Below, piece after piece: positions 6,096 through 14,354 of a stretch of DNA of 14,355 nucleotides. Numbering within the stretch: the stretch's first letter is position 1; every line of letters starts with the position of its first letter. Position numbers and translations under genes: made by a program. This DNA is from an uncultured Campylobacter sp. (lineage in GTDB: Bacteria; Campylobacterota; Campylobacteria; Campylobacterales; Campylobacteraceae). Location of the stretch: NCBI GenBank assembly GCA_947090385.1, contig CAMUNZ010000029.1:1-14355 (forward strand). The letters run 5' to 3'. The notes under the pieces were generated by a model that worked only from the letters and a program-made list of their open reading frames with translations, was not told where the DNA came from and ran no database searches.

Positions 6096-6811
6096 ATTAT
6101 ACAAAAAGCGAAATGCTTTATGAAGGCAAGGGCAAAAAGATGTGGTCTGTAAAAGAAAATCCAGATCTTTTAATATCAGAATTTAAAGATGATTTAACAG
6201 CTTTTAACGGTGTTAAAAAATCAAAAGAAGATGGAAAGGGTGAATTAAATAATAAAATTTCAACTCAACTTTTTAAACTTCTAGAAAAAAAAGGTATAAA
6301 AACAGATTTAGTAGCAACTATAAGTGATACAGAGCAAGTTGTTAAAAAATGCCATATAATCCCGCTTGAAGTTGTAGTTAGAAATGTCGCTACTGGTAGC
6401 CTTACAAAAAGACTCGGCATAAAAGAAGGGACAAAACTTCCGTTTGCTTTGATTGAAATTTGTTATAAAAATGATGATTTAGGAGATCCCATACTAAACG
6501 ACGAACACGCTTTGATATTAGAAGCAGTAAAAAGCTATGATGAACTTGATAGGATAAAACACATCGCAAGAGACATAAATGAAATTTTGGTTAAATTTTT
6601 TGCCGAAAGAGATTTAAGATTGATAGATTTTAAGATTGAATTCGGACGAGATAAAGATGAAAATATTTTACTAGCCGATGAAATAAGTCCAGATAGTTGC
6701 AGATTTTGGGATGCAAAAACAAATGAAAAAATGGACAAAGATAGATTTAGACAAGATTTAGGTGGTTTAAAATTAGCTTATGAAGAAGTTTTGAAAAGAA
6801 TTTTGTCATAA
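6092..6811 (+). CDS. purC: Phosphoribosylaminoimidazole-succinocarboxamide synthase (SAICAR synthetase)
   Basis: A 239-residue cytoplasmic enzyme of purine synthesis that joins CAIR and aspartate using ATP to give SAICAR. Family marks are YEGKGKKMW at 10-18 (nucleotide loop), the signature PLEVVVRNVATGSLTKR at 91-107, and ADEISPDSCRFWD at about 195-207. Length is normal for bacterial PurC. The start has AGGAG just before it inside the end of ctpA, with which it overlaps by four bases. purS and purQ follow directly, so three purine steps are made from one message. The partner subunit purL is not in the window. Confidence 0.96.
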   Translation: MNYTKSEMLYEGKGKKMWSVKENPDLLISEFKDDLTAFNGVKKSKEDGKGELNNKISTQLFKLLEKKGIKTDLVATISDTEQVVKKCHIIPLEVVVRNVATGSLTKRLGIKEGTKLPFALIEICYKNDDLGDPILNDEHALILEAVKSYDELDRIKHIARDINEILVKFFAERDLRLIDFKIEFGRDKDENILLADEISPDSCRFWDAKTNEKMDKDRFRQDLGGLKLAYEEVLKRILS

Positions 6812-6820
6812 GGAAAATTT

Positions 6821-7057
6821 ATGAAAGTTATCGTAAATGTTAAATTAAAAAGTGGTGTTTTAGATCCGCAAGGAAAAGCGGTGGAGCATTCTTTACAATC
6901 TTTGGGTTTTAGTGAAATTTCAAATGTTAGAATCGGCAAACAAATAGTGCTTGAAATCGCAAACGATGATAAATCTAAAATAAAAAAAGATGTAGAAAAA
7001 ATGTGCGAAGAGTTGCTTGCAAATACGGTTATTGAAGAGTATGAGATAGAGTTATGA
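6821..7057 (+). CDS. purS: FGAM synthase subunit PurS
   Basis: A 78-residue protein, the standard PurS length, with the family features KVIVNVKLKSGVLDPQGKAV at the start and a glutamate-rich end. PurS bridges PurQ and the small form of PurL in the three-part formylglycinamidine ribonucleotide synthase, and is thought to help pass ammonia between them. Its presence implies the organism uses the split small-PurL form rather than the single large PurL. AAGGA lies seven bases before the ATG, and its stop overlaps the purQ start by four bases. Confidence 0.95.
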   Translation: MKVIVNVKLKSGVLDPQGKAVEHSLQSLGFSEISNVRIGKQIVLEIANDDKSKIKKDVEKMCEELLANTVIEEYEIEL

Positions 7058-7719
7058 AAGTAGCCATTATAAATTTTCCAGGCACAAATTGCGAAAGAGA
7101 TACAAAATTTGCTTTTCAAAAGCTTGGCTGTGATTGCGAAATTTTGTGGCATAAAGAAGAAAAAATAAATGCAGATTTAGTAGTTTTGCCTGGCGGTTTT
7201 AGTTATGGAGATTATCTAAGGACTGCAGCTATTGCAAAATTTAGTCCAATTATGAAAGCTGTTTTACAATTTGCAAAAAATGGTGGTTATATTTTGGGAA
7301 TTTGTAATGGCTTTCAAATGCTTTTAGAACTTAAACTTCTTCCTGGAGCTATGACAAAAAACAGAAATTTGACATTTATATCAAAATATCATCATATAAA
7401 AGTGCTAAAAAACGATAATAAATTTTTACAAAATTGCAAAGTCGGCGAAATTTTAAATATACCTATCGCGCATGGCGATGGGAATTATTATATAGACAAT
7501 TATTCATTAAATAAAATTCAAGATAAAGGGCAGGTTATTTTGAGCTATTGCGATGAAAAAGGGGATTATTTAAATCCAAATGGTTCTACTCATAATATAG
7601 CTGGAATTTGTGATGAAAATAAAAAAATTTTTGGTCTTATGCCACATCCTGAAAGGGCGTGCGAAAAAATTTTAGGAAGTGACGACGGGCTAAAAATGTT
7701 AAAAGGGTTGATTTGTTAA
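7054..7719 (+). CDS. purQ: FGAM synthase glutaminase subunit PurQ
   Basis: A 221-residue class I glutamine amidotransferase that frees ammonia from glutamine for conversion of FGAR to FGAM. The nucleophile is Cys84 in GICNGFQML; the other triad members are His198 and Glu200 in MPHPER. The N-terminus (KVAIINFPGTNCERD) and LPGGFSYGDYLR at 45-56 are family hallmarks. It is translationally coupled to purS by ATGA and overlaps the following gene, which starts at 7713, by seven bases. Confidence 0.96.
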   Translation: MKVAIINFPGTNCERDTKFAFQKLGCDCEILWHKEEKINADLVVLPGGFSYGDYLRTAAIAKFSPIMKAVLQFAKNGGYILGICNGFQMLLELKLLPGAMTKNRNLTFISKYHHIKVLKNDNKFLQNCKVGEILNIPIAHGDGNYYIDNYSLNKIQDKGQVILSYCDEKGDYLNPNGSTHNIAGICDENKKIFGLMPHPERACEKILGSDDGLKMLKGLIC

Positions 7720-8936
7720 AAATTGTGATTTTTATTTTTATGCTAGGTTTTTTAAATGCGCAACCTAGCATTTTTGATATGATGAAAAATCAATCAATAA
7801 AACAAGTATCAAATGAAGAAAATTTGACTTCAAAAACTGGGACTTATCTTACAAAAGATCAATTAGATTCTATAACAAATGGAAGTTTTACGGCAAATAT
7901 ATCTGATGCTAAAATTTATAAACCTACAAAACCGCAAGGTATGATTTTAAGTGTAAATAAACTTCCAAAATCTGTTTATGAATACCAAATTTACACTTTA
8001 AATTTTCGTGCAAATACTCAAAGTAGCGCAATTTTCGATCTTAATTTGACATTATCAAAAAACGATTCTTTAAAATGGCTAAATCCAAAAGTAAAATGGA
8101 TAAAAGATGGATTTGGAATTTATGAGGCTACTTTATATTTTCAAGCTTTAAATAAAAATGCAAAACTTTATAGCATAAATTTAGAATTAATCTTAGATGG
8201 TCAAAGCAAGGAGAAATCATCATTTTCGCCTATAATGCCAGAAATTTTACCTATAAAAACAGATAGAAATTTTTCTCATATCGTGGCAAATGAATTAAAT
8301 TTAAAAAAATACAAAACTACAGAATTTGACGATCTTTTAAATCTTACAACTATGAATTTTGAGATAAAAAACGGCGATTTGTCTTCATTTTTTATAGATT
8401 CTATCCCTACTAAACAAGGCATTGAAAATATAAAAGGAAATTTTGAACGTTCTCAAGGATATTATTTCGTGGTGCTTGATAAAAATATTACAAAATTAGA
8501 TTTTAGTTATTTTAATTTAAAAACTAAAAAGATTGAAAGTTTTTCGATAGATATAAAAGCTGAAAACGACGCAGTTAGCACTCAAAGTGGATTGAATCCG
8601 AAAGAGAGCGAATTTGAAGTTTATAAAACTTTAGCTATATATCTTAGCATCGCGATTTTACTTTTGATATTTTTATTTAGTCAAAATATCTTATCTCTTG
8701 TTTTTGCTTTAGCGATATCGCTTTTCGCACTTTATATAAATAAAGAGTATAAAACGGGATTAGTTTATGAAAATTCCGTCATTCGCATACTTCCTATACA
8801 AAATTCAACTTCGTTTTATACCACAAAAAAAGATGAAGAAGTTGAAATTTTTGCATCACAAAATGGATATAAAAAAATTATGCTTAAAGATGGCAAAATA
8901 GGTTGGGTAAAAGATGAATTTATTAAAGAGGATTAA
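7713..8936 (+). CDS. Secreted membrane-anchored protein with C-terminal SH3-like domain, function unknown
   Basis: A 407-residue protein. A signal peptide (LKIVIFIFMLGFLNA, then QPS) is followed by a periplasmic part of about 280 residues rich in beta-strand pattern and lacking catalytic motifs. Two hydrophobic stretches at about 307-325 and 328-345 form a membrane hairpin. The last 55 residues (about 350-405, ending in DGKIGWVKDEFI) have the pattern of a bacterial SH3 domain, which often binds cell-wall peptides. A TTG start is chosen because it places the signal peptide at the N-terminus and has AAAGGG upstream. From memory, C. jejuni has an uncharacterised periplasmic protein (Cj0515) at this place between purQ and plsC. 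A tandem membrane hairpin with domains on both sides recalls BatD-type proteins, but I would not assign that. Confidence 0.8.
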   Translation: MLKIVIFIFMLGFLNAQPSIFDMMKNQSIKQVSNEENLTSKTGTYLTKDQLDSITNGSFTANISDAKIYKPTKPQGMILSVNKLPKSVYEYQIYTLNFRANTQSSAIFDLNLTLSKNDSLKWLNPKVKWIKDGFGIYEATLYFQALNKNAKLYSINLELILDGQSKEKSSFSPIMPEILPIKTDRNFSHIVANELNLKKYKTTEFDDLLNLTTMNFEIKNGDLSSFFIDSIPTKQGIENIKGNFERSQGYYFVVLDKNITKLDFSYFNLKTKKIESFSIDIKAENDAVSTQSGLNPKESEFEVYKTLAIYLSIAILLLIFLFSQNILSLVFALAISLFALYINKEYKTGLVYENSVIRILPIQNSTSFYTTKKDEEVEIFASQNGYKKIMLKDGKIGWVKDEFIKED

Positions 8937-8939
8937 AAT

Positions 8940-9623
8940 TTGTTAGGTCAAATTAGGGCGATTATTTACGCGATTGTTTTTATAATTTCTGTTTCAATTT
9001 TGATTTTTTACATGATGTTTGCCAAAAAAAATAGACAAGCTAGAAAGTTATGGGGCAAAATTCAAAGATTAGCCGTCGGTTTTAAGATAAAAAAGGTTGG
9101 TGAATTTGACAAAGAAGCAAAGCTTTTGATTATAAATCATCAAAGTATGCTCGATATAATCGTCCTTGAAGAAATTTATCCATTGGATTTATGTTGGATA
9201 GCAAAAAAAGAGTTAAGCAAAACGCCTTTTATAGATAATTGCATAAAATACGCAAAAATGATAACAATCGATAGAAATAATCCAAGAGAACTTGTAAAAA
9301 TCATAAAAGAGAGTAAAGAAAAAATCGAAGAGGGCAGGGTTATCGCCATTTTTCCAGAAGGCACGAGAGGACGCGGGACGAATTTGCTAAAATTTCAAAA
9401 CGGTGCAAAAGCAATCGCTGAAAAATTAAACTTAAAAGTCCAGCCGATTGTAATCACAAATACAAGAAATATTATGGATACCAAAAAAATCATGATAAAT
9501 AATGGCGATGTAAGCGTGATAATTTTAGATTCTATCGATCCAAAACAAGATCCAAATTGGTATGAAAATGCTAGAGAAAATATGAAAAAAGCGTTAGAAG
9601 AAGAGTTAAATTCTAAAATTTAA
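8940..9623 (+). CDS. plsC: 1-acyl-sn-glycerol-3-phosphate acyltransferase
   Basis: A 227-residue inner-membrane enzyme that transfers an acyl chain to lysophosphatidic acid to make phosphatidic acid, the second acylation of phospholipid synthesis. One N-terminal membrane helix lies at 7-29. The catalytic motif NHQSMLD holds His67 and Asp72 (H-x4-D), and the phosphate-binding motif FPEGTRGRG starts at 138. The start is TTG with AAAGAGG eight bases upstream, three bases after the previous stop. It is the last gene of the syntenic block; in C. jejuni the next gene is crcB (memory), but here a restriction-modification pair follows. Confidence 0.93.
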   Translation: MLGQIRAIIYAIVFIISVSILIFYMMFAKKNRQARKLWGKIQRLAVGFKIKKVGEFDKEAKLLIINHQSMLDIIVLEEIYPLDLCWIAKKELSKTPFIDNCIKYAKMITIDRNNPRELVKIIKESKEKIEEGRVIAIFPEGTRGRGTNLLKFQNGAKAIAEKLNLKVQPIVITNTRNIMDTKKIMINNGDVSVIILDSIDPKQDPNWYENARENMKKALEEELNSKI

Positions 9624-9644
9624 TTTTTACTTAAAGGACTTTTT

Positions 9645-11567
9645 ATGAATGAAAAACTTTTAAATGATATAAAATCTCACTTTCAAACGGCGTTAAATGC
9701 ACAAAATTTAGCCATTTCAAACGACGCGAAATTATTTGAGTTTTTGCTTGAAATTTCACACTTTAAAGATGAATACAAAAACAGATTTTTCGATAAAAAA
9801 GGTGAAGTTTTGATTTTTAAAAAAGATGATTTTATCACTTTTTTAGATTCCCAAATAAAAGATTTAGGCTACACAAGATATTTAAATAAAATCGGACTTT
9901 CCGTTGGGGGGGGGGGCGCTAAATTTTTAAAAAATAGCGAAAATGTAGTTTTAAATTTTCCATTTAAAGATTGTGTTTTACAAGGATCTTGCGATAAAGA
10001 CGACAGCAAAATGAAAGAAATTTTTTTAAATGATATCATCTCAAAAGACGAAATCGATGTGCTTTTTGATAAAAAAGTTTTATGTGATTTTAAGAAATTT
10101 GGCGATGATGAAAAGAATTTGCAAGATACCATAAAAAGCGATAAAATTAATCTCATATTAAAAGGTAACAATCTTTTAGCACTTCACACATTAAAGTCTA
10201 AATTTGAAGGAAAAGTAAAACTCATTTACATCGATCCTCCTTACAATACAGGAAACGACAGCTTTAATTACAATGATAACTTCAACCACTCAACTTGGCT
10301 AACTTTTATGAAAAATCGTCTTGAAATAGCACGTGAGTTTTTACGAGATGATGGCGTGATTTTCGTTCAATGCGATGATAACGAACAGGCATATTTAAAA
10401 GTTTTAATGGATGAAATTTTTGGGAGAGAGAATTTTGTCGCTTCATTTCCAAGAGTAACCAAAAAAGCAGGAAAATCTACTAATGCAATATCTAAAAATC
10501 ATGATTATATTTTAATGTACAAAAAACAAATTTTGGATATTAAGCAAATTAAAGTAGATAGTGATAGCTATTCGCTTAAAGATAAGTTTTACAATAAGCG
10601 AGGTGGTTATAAATTAAATCAAACATTAGATTATGACTCTTTGCAATACAATAAAACAATGGACTATGAAGTAGAAATTAATAATATTAAATTTTATCCT
10701 GGTGGTATAGAAAAGTGGAAAGAGAGGCAAAAAGGGAAATTTAACAAAATAGATTGGGTATGGCGTTGGAGCAAAGACAAATTAAAATTTGGATTGAAAA
10801 ATGGATTTATAGAAATTAAAGGTGATAGAATTTACACAAAAACATATTTTAATGCCACCATATCAAAAAATAAGCCATATATTGTAGAAACAATTCAAAG
10901 GGGTAAAAATTTAACAAGTTTAGAATTTGTAGAAAATCAATATTCTAATGATATGGCAAGTAAAAATATTCAACAAATCTTTAATCAAAAAAATCTTTTT
11001 AATTATTCTAAGCCAGAAGCCCTACTTCAACGCATTATAGAAATTTCAACCAACGAAAATGACATCGTAATGGATTTTTTCTTAGGAAGTGCGACAACTG
11101 CGGCTGTTGCTCATAAGATGAATAGACAATATATCGGCATTGAGCAGATGGATTATATAGAAAGTGTAAGCATTGAGAGGCTTAAAAAAGTAATTGAAGG
11201 CGAACAAGGCGGAATCAGCAAAACCATAAATTGGCAAGGTGGTGGAAGTTTTATCTATGCAAAACTTATGCCATTAAATGCATATTTTAAAGATGAAATT
11301 TTAAACGCCGATGAAAATAAATTTTCTCAAATTTATGAAAAACTTCAAAAAATAGCCTTTATCGATTTTCGCATAGATTTGCAAAAATTGCTAAAAGATA
11401 ACGAATTTATAAATTTAAGTTTAGATGATAAAAAATCTGTTTTAATCGAATGCTTAGATAAAAATATGGATTATGTTTTATTAAGCGATATAAACGACGA
11501 AATTTACGACATCGACGAAAATACAAAGATTTTAAATAAAGCATTTTACGGACAAAACGATGAATGA
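9645..11567 (+). CDS. mod: Type III DNA methyltransferase, Mod subunit, poly-G phase-variable
   Basis: A 640-residue adenine-N6 methyltransferase of the beta class: catalytic motif IV DPPY at 197-200 (in YIDPPYNTGNDSF) comes before the SAM-binding motif DFFLGSATT at about 477-485. Between them, at about 265-455, lies the target recognition domain. Mod alone sets the sequence that is methylated and also guides Res. Eleven G at 9906-9916 encode Gly88-Gly91. In the window the frame is open (ON). Twelve G would give a stop two codons past the tract (92 residues), ten G a stop five codons past it (94 residues), in both cases well before the catalytic motif. AAAGGA is six bases before the ATG, 22 bases past plsC, with no promoter seen between. 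The recognition region has fewer GAC, AAC and CGA codons than its flanks, suggesting an exchanged segment. Confidence 0.95.
   Translation: MNEKLLNDIKSHFQTALNAQNLAISNDAKLFEFLLEISHFKDEYKNRFFDKKGEVLIFKKDDFITFLDSQIKDLGYTRYLNKIGLSVGGGGAKFLKNSENVVLNFPFKDCVLQGSCDKDDSKMKEIFLNDIISKDEIDVLFDKKVLCDFKKFGDDEKNLQDTIKSDKINLILKGNNLLALHTLKSKFEGKVKLIYIDPPYNTGNDSFNYNDNFNHSTWLTFMKNRLEIAREFLRDDGVIFVQCDDNEQAYLKVLMDEIFGRENFVASFPRVTKKAGKSTNAISKNHDYILMYKKQILDIKQIKVDSDSYSLKDKFYNKRGGYKLNQTLDYDSLQYNKTMDYEVEINNIKFYPGGIEKWKERQKGKFNKIDWVWRWSKDKLKFGLKNGFIEIKGDRIYTKTYFNATISKNKPYIVETIQRGKNLTSLEFVENQYSNDMASKNIQQIFNQKNLFNYSKPEALLQRIIEISTNENDIVMDFFLGSATTAAVAHKMNRQYIGIEQMDYIESVSIERLKKVIEGEQGGISKTINWQGGGSFIYAKLMPLNAYFKDEILNADENKFSQIYEKLQKIAFIDFRIDLQKLLKDNEFINLSLDDKKSVLIECLDKNMDYVLLSDINDEIYDIDENTKILNKAFYGQNDE
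9906..9916 (+). repeat. Poly-G tract, G11, in mod: predicted ON/OFF switch
   Basis: Eleven uninterrupted G fall in codons 88-91 of mod. Slippage by one base during replication shifts the frame; both shifted frames close almost at once (TAA after CGC for G12, TAA after AATTTT for G10). G8, G11 and G14 keep the gene open. A tract this long in a non-repetitive AT-rich genome is itself a sign of selection for switching. Confidence 0.93.
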
Positions 11568-14130
11568 AAATTTATTTGATAAAAATGTTTATAGCGACGA
11601 ATTGCAAAAAGATATCGAAAAATACGGCTCGCCAGAAATCGGCTTTCATATAATAAACAATCTAAAAAACGAGCTTAGAGATTATCAAAAAAGAGCTTTA
11701 AAACATTATTTACAAAACGAAAAAATACAAAATTCAAAACGCCATTTGATGTTTAATATGGCAACTGGTAGCGGAAAAACGATGATAATGGCGGCTTTAA
11801 TGCTTGAATGTTTTAAAAAAGGTTATAGAAATTTTGTATTTTTCGTAAATTCGAGCGCTGTTTTAGAAAAAACTAAGATAAATTTCACGGATAAAAACTC
11901 AAATAAATATCTTTTCGTAAATCAAATCATCATAAACTCAAAACGCGTTGAAATAAATATTTTACAAAATTTAAACGAAAGCAAAGAAAATTGCATAAAT
12001 ATCTATTTTAACACCATTCAAGGGCTTTTTTCGCTTTTTACACAAGAAAGAGAAAATTCCATAACTTTAAGCGATTTAAAAGGCAAAAAACTTGTATTTT
12101 TAGCTGACGAAGCGCACCATTTAAACGCCGATACGAAATCGCAAAAAGATGATGAAAGAAGTTGGGAAAGCGTCATGAAAAACGCATTTAATAGCAATTA
12201 CGAAAATTTGATGTATGAATTTAGCGCGACGATACCAAAAGATTTAAATGTGCTTGAAAAATACAAAGATAAAATCGTGTTTAAATACGATTTAAAAAGT
12301 TTTTGCAACGAAGGATTTTCAAAGAGAATTTTCTTATCAAAATACGAAAACAAGGCGATTGAAAACAGATTTTTAGGCTCTGTTTTGCTTAGCGTTTATA
12401 GAGAAATTTTGGCAAATAAAAATAAAATTTATCTAAAACCGATCGTGCTTTTTAAAAGTCAAACGGTAAAATCATCAAAAGATAATAAAGAAAATTTCAA
12501 AAATTTTTTAGCAAATTTAACAGCTAAAAAAATCAATGAATTTTACAATTTATCGCAAAATAACGATATGTTTTTGCAAAGTAAAAATTATTTTAAAGAA
12601 ATTTACGGCGAAAAATATGCGGAAATTTTAGTAAATTTGATACAAAATAGTTTTAAAGATGAGTTTTTACTTGATGTAAATGAAGAAAAAGACAAAGTTA
12701 ATAACCAGATTTTACTTAACAGCCTTGAAGATAAAAATAATCTTATAAGAGCGATTTTTGCTGTGGATAAACTAAACGAAGGCTGGGATGTGTTAAATTT
12801 ATTTGATATCGTTAGGCTTGACAGTGGCGATAAAAAAAGCGTTGCGACGACAAAAGAAGCACAACTTATCGGGCGTGGGGCGAGATATTTTCCTTTTGGC
12901 GAAAATAAATTCAAACGAAAATTCGATGACGATTTAAAAAATCCGCTAAATATGCTTGAAAGGCTTAGTTATCACACGACAAACGATGTCGAATACATCG
13001 CAAATTTAAATAAATCTATGCAAGAAAATGGCTTATTTGTTGAGTTGCAAGAGCAAAAAATCATCTTAAAACCTACCAAAAAAGCAAACGAAATCACGGA
13101 TAAATTTGATATATTTTATCTAAGCAATCAAAGACGTAAAAAGGACGTAAATTCACTGTTTGCAAGTTTTGAAAAAGAAAAAATAAAGCACGAAATAATG
13201 AGTTTAAATATAGGACTTTTTTCGGATGAAATTATAAATAAAGATATTTTTGACAAAGAAAATGCATCGCTTGATACAAAATTTAAAAACTCAAAAAAAT
13301 TAAAAGATAATATAAAATTTGCGATTTTTCAAAAGGCTTTTAATAAAACAGGGCTCAAATTTGACAAAATTTCTGCAAATTTTGGCGTAAAAAGTAGATT
13401 TGAGTTTTACGAATATCTTTCAAATTTTGATTTCTTATTTGACGAAAATCAAATTTTTAATGCAAAAAATAGCCTTAGTATTTGTGAGTTTATACTAAAA
13501 AATTTACAAAATTTAATCACCAAAAAACAAGACGAATACGAAGTAAGTGATTTTGTAATCAAAAAACTCGAAAAATCTAATTTTAAAAATAGAGTTATTT
13601 TTAAACAAAATTGCAAAATAAATGACGCAAGAGAGTGGATGTATTACGATAAATACTCGTTTGATAGCCAACTTGAAAATAAATTTATCGAATTTATTGA
13701 AGCAAGAAAAATACAAATTGATGCTATTTTTAAAGAGTGGATAATTTTTCGAAACGACGGATTTAAAGAGTTTAAAATTTATGATAACAGAATTATAAAT
13801 GGCGAAAAATCGCCGACTTATGGCATAGGATTTGAGCCTGATTTTGTATTTTTTGGTATAAAAAAAGATGAATATCAAAAATGTTTAGCGGATGAAAAAT
13901 CCAAAATAAACAAGCCATTTTTAACGAATGAATATATTTTTGAGCCAAAAGGTGAGCATTTATCTGGTGAAAATGGACAAATCGGCATTGATGATTGGAA
14001 AGAAAAACTGCTTGATTTTTTAAGCAAAGATTATAAAAATGTAAAAGTTGTAGGATTTCCATTTTTTAATGAAAAAAATGGTGCAGTAAAAAGAGAATTT
14101 TTGCAAAAATTTGATAAGATTTTAAAATAA
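11560..14130 (+). CDS. res: Type III restriction endonuclease, Res subunit (helicase-nuclease)
   Basis: An 856-residue partner of Mod that uses ATP to move on DNA and cuts when two unmethylated sites are engaged. The superfamily 2 motor has Walker A ATGSGKT at 68-74, DEAH at 183-186, SAT at 222-224 and motif VI QLIGRGAR at 435-442. A C-terminal PD-(D/E)xK nuclease core is visible: Asp761 in FEPDFVFFG and Glu795-x-Lys797 in FEPKGEHL. All key residues are present, so the enzyme should be active when Mod is made. The ATG lies inside the end of mod (overlap of eight bases), implying translational coupling. Length is at the short end for Res. It ends 8 bases before a strong terminator. Confidence 0.95.
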   Translation: MNENLFDKNVYSDELQKDIEKYGSPEIGFHIINNLKNELRDYQKRALKHYLQNEKIQNSKRHLMFNMATGSGKTMIMAALMLECFKKGYRNFVFFVNSSAVLEKTKINFTDKNSNKYLFVNQIIINSKRVEINILQNLNESKENCINIYFNTIQGLFSLFTQERENSITLSDLKGKKLVFLADEAHHLNADTKSQKDDERSWESVMKNAFNSNYENLMYEFSATIPKDLNVLEKYKDKIVFKYDLKSFCNEGFSKRIFLSKYENKAIENRFLGSVLLSVYREILANKNKIYLKPIVLFKSQTVKSSKDNKENFKNFLANLTAKKINEFYNLSQNNDMFLQSKNYFKEIYGEKYAEILVNLIQNSFKDEFLLDVNEEKDKVNNQILLNSLEDKNNLIRAIFAVDKLNEGWDVLNLFDIVRLDSGDKKSVATTKEAQLIGRGARYFPFGENKFKRKFDDDLKNPLNMLERLSYHTTNDVEYIANLNKSMQENGLFVELQEQKIILKPTKKANEITDKFDIFYLSNQRRKKDVNSLFASFEKEKIKHEIMSLNIGLFSDEIINKDIFDKENASLDTKFKNSKKLKDNIKFAIFQKAFNKTGLKFDKISANFGVKSRFEFYEYLSNFDFLFDENQIFNAKNSLSICEFILKNLQNLITKKQDEYEVSDFVIKKLEKSNFKNRVIFKQNCKINDAREWMYYDKYSFDSQLENKFIEFIEARKIQIDAIFKEWIIFRNDGFKEFKIYDNRIINGEKSPTYGIGFEPDFVFFGIKKDEYQKCLADEKSKINKPFLTNEYIFEPKGEHLSGENGQIGIDDWKEKLLDFLSKDYKNVKVVGFPFFNEKNGAVKREFLQKFDKILK

Positions 14131-14138
14131 AAGTTTTT

Positions 14139-14164
14139 AAAAAGCCGTTTTAAAACGGCTTTTT
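14139..14164. terminator. Bidirectional intrinsic terminator between res and the TonB receptor gene
   Basis: AAAGCCGTTTT followed directly by AAAACGGCTTT is a perfect palindrome with A-runs before it and T-runs after it on both strands. It ends transcription of res on the plus strand and of the convergent receptor gene on the minus strand; its last bases touch the receptor stop codon. Confidence 0.9.
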
Positions 14165-14354
14165 ACCATTTAAGTCCAACTTCAAACCAAACATTTGTGC
14201 CAGGATCGAAAACATTATATGTTTCATATTTTTCGACGATATATTTTTTATTTAAAATATTATTTATGTCTAAATTTGTAAAGAAATTAACATTTTTATA
14301 TAAATTTTTAGAGTAATTAATCCTTACATCCCAAGTTGTGTGGCTTGGAATATT
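14163..14354 (-). CDS. TonB-dependent outer-membrane receptor, C-terminal end only
   Basis: The frame is open from the window edge to a TAA at 14165-14163, giving 63 residues. The pattern is that of the last beta-strands of a TonB-dependent receptor: WDVRINYSKNLYKNVNFFTN, LDINNILNKKYIVEKY, PGTNVWFEVGLKW. The LDINNILNKKY stretch is the familiar 'NLFNKxY' turn near the end of these barrels, and the last residue is aromatic (Trp), as needed for outer-membrane assembly. The ligand (iron-siderophore, haem or other) cannot be told from this piece. Most of the gene, including plug and TonB box, is outside the window. Confidence 0.85.
   Translation of the reverse strand, partial: NIPSHTTWDVRINYSKNLYKNVNFFTNLDINNILNKKYIVEKYETYNVFDPGTNVWFEVGLKW

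Noticed and set aside
6283..6292. Run of eight A in purC (and similar A or T runs elsewhere) as phase-variation tracts
   Set aside because: A and T runs of this size are expected by chance in such AT-rich DNA, and purC encodes a metabolic enzyme with no reason to switch.
9869..10171. Minus-strand open frame of 100 codons opposite mod
   Set aside because: It is a shadow of mod in low-GC sequence; mod has catalytic motifs and a ribosome site on the plus strand.
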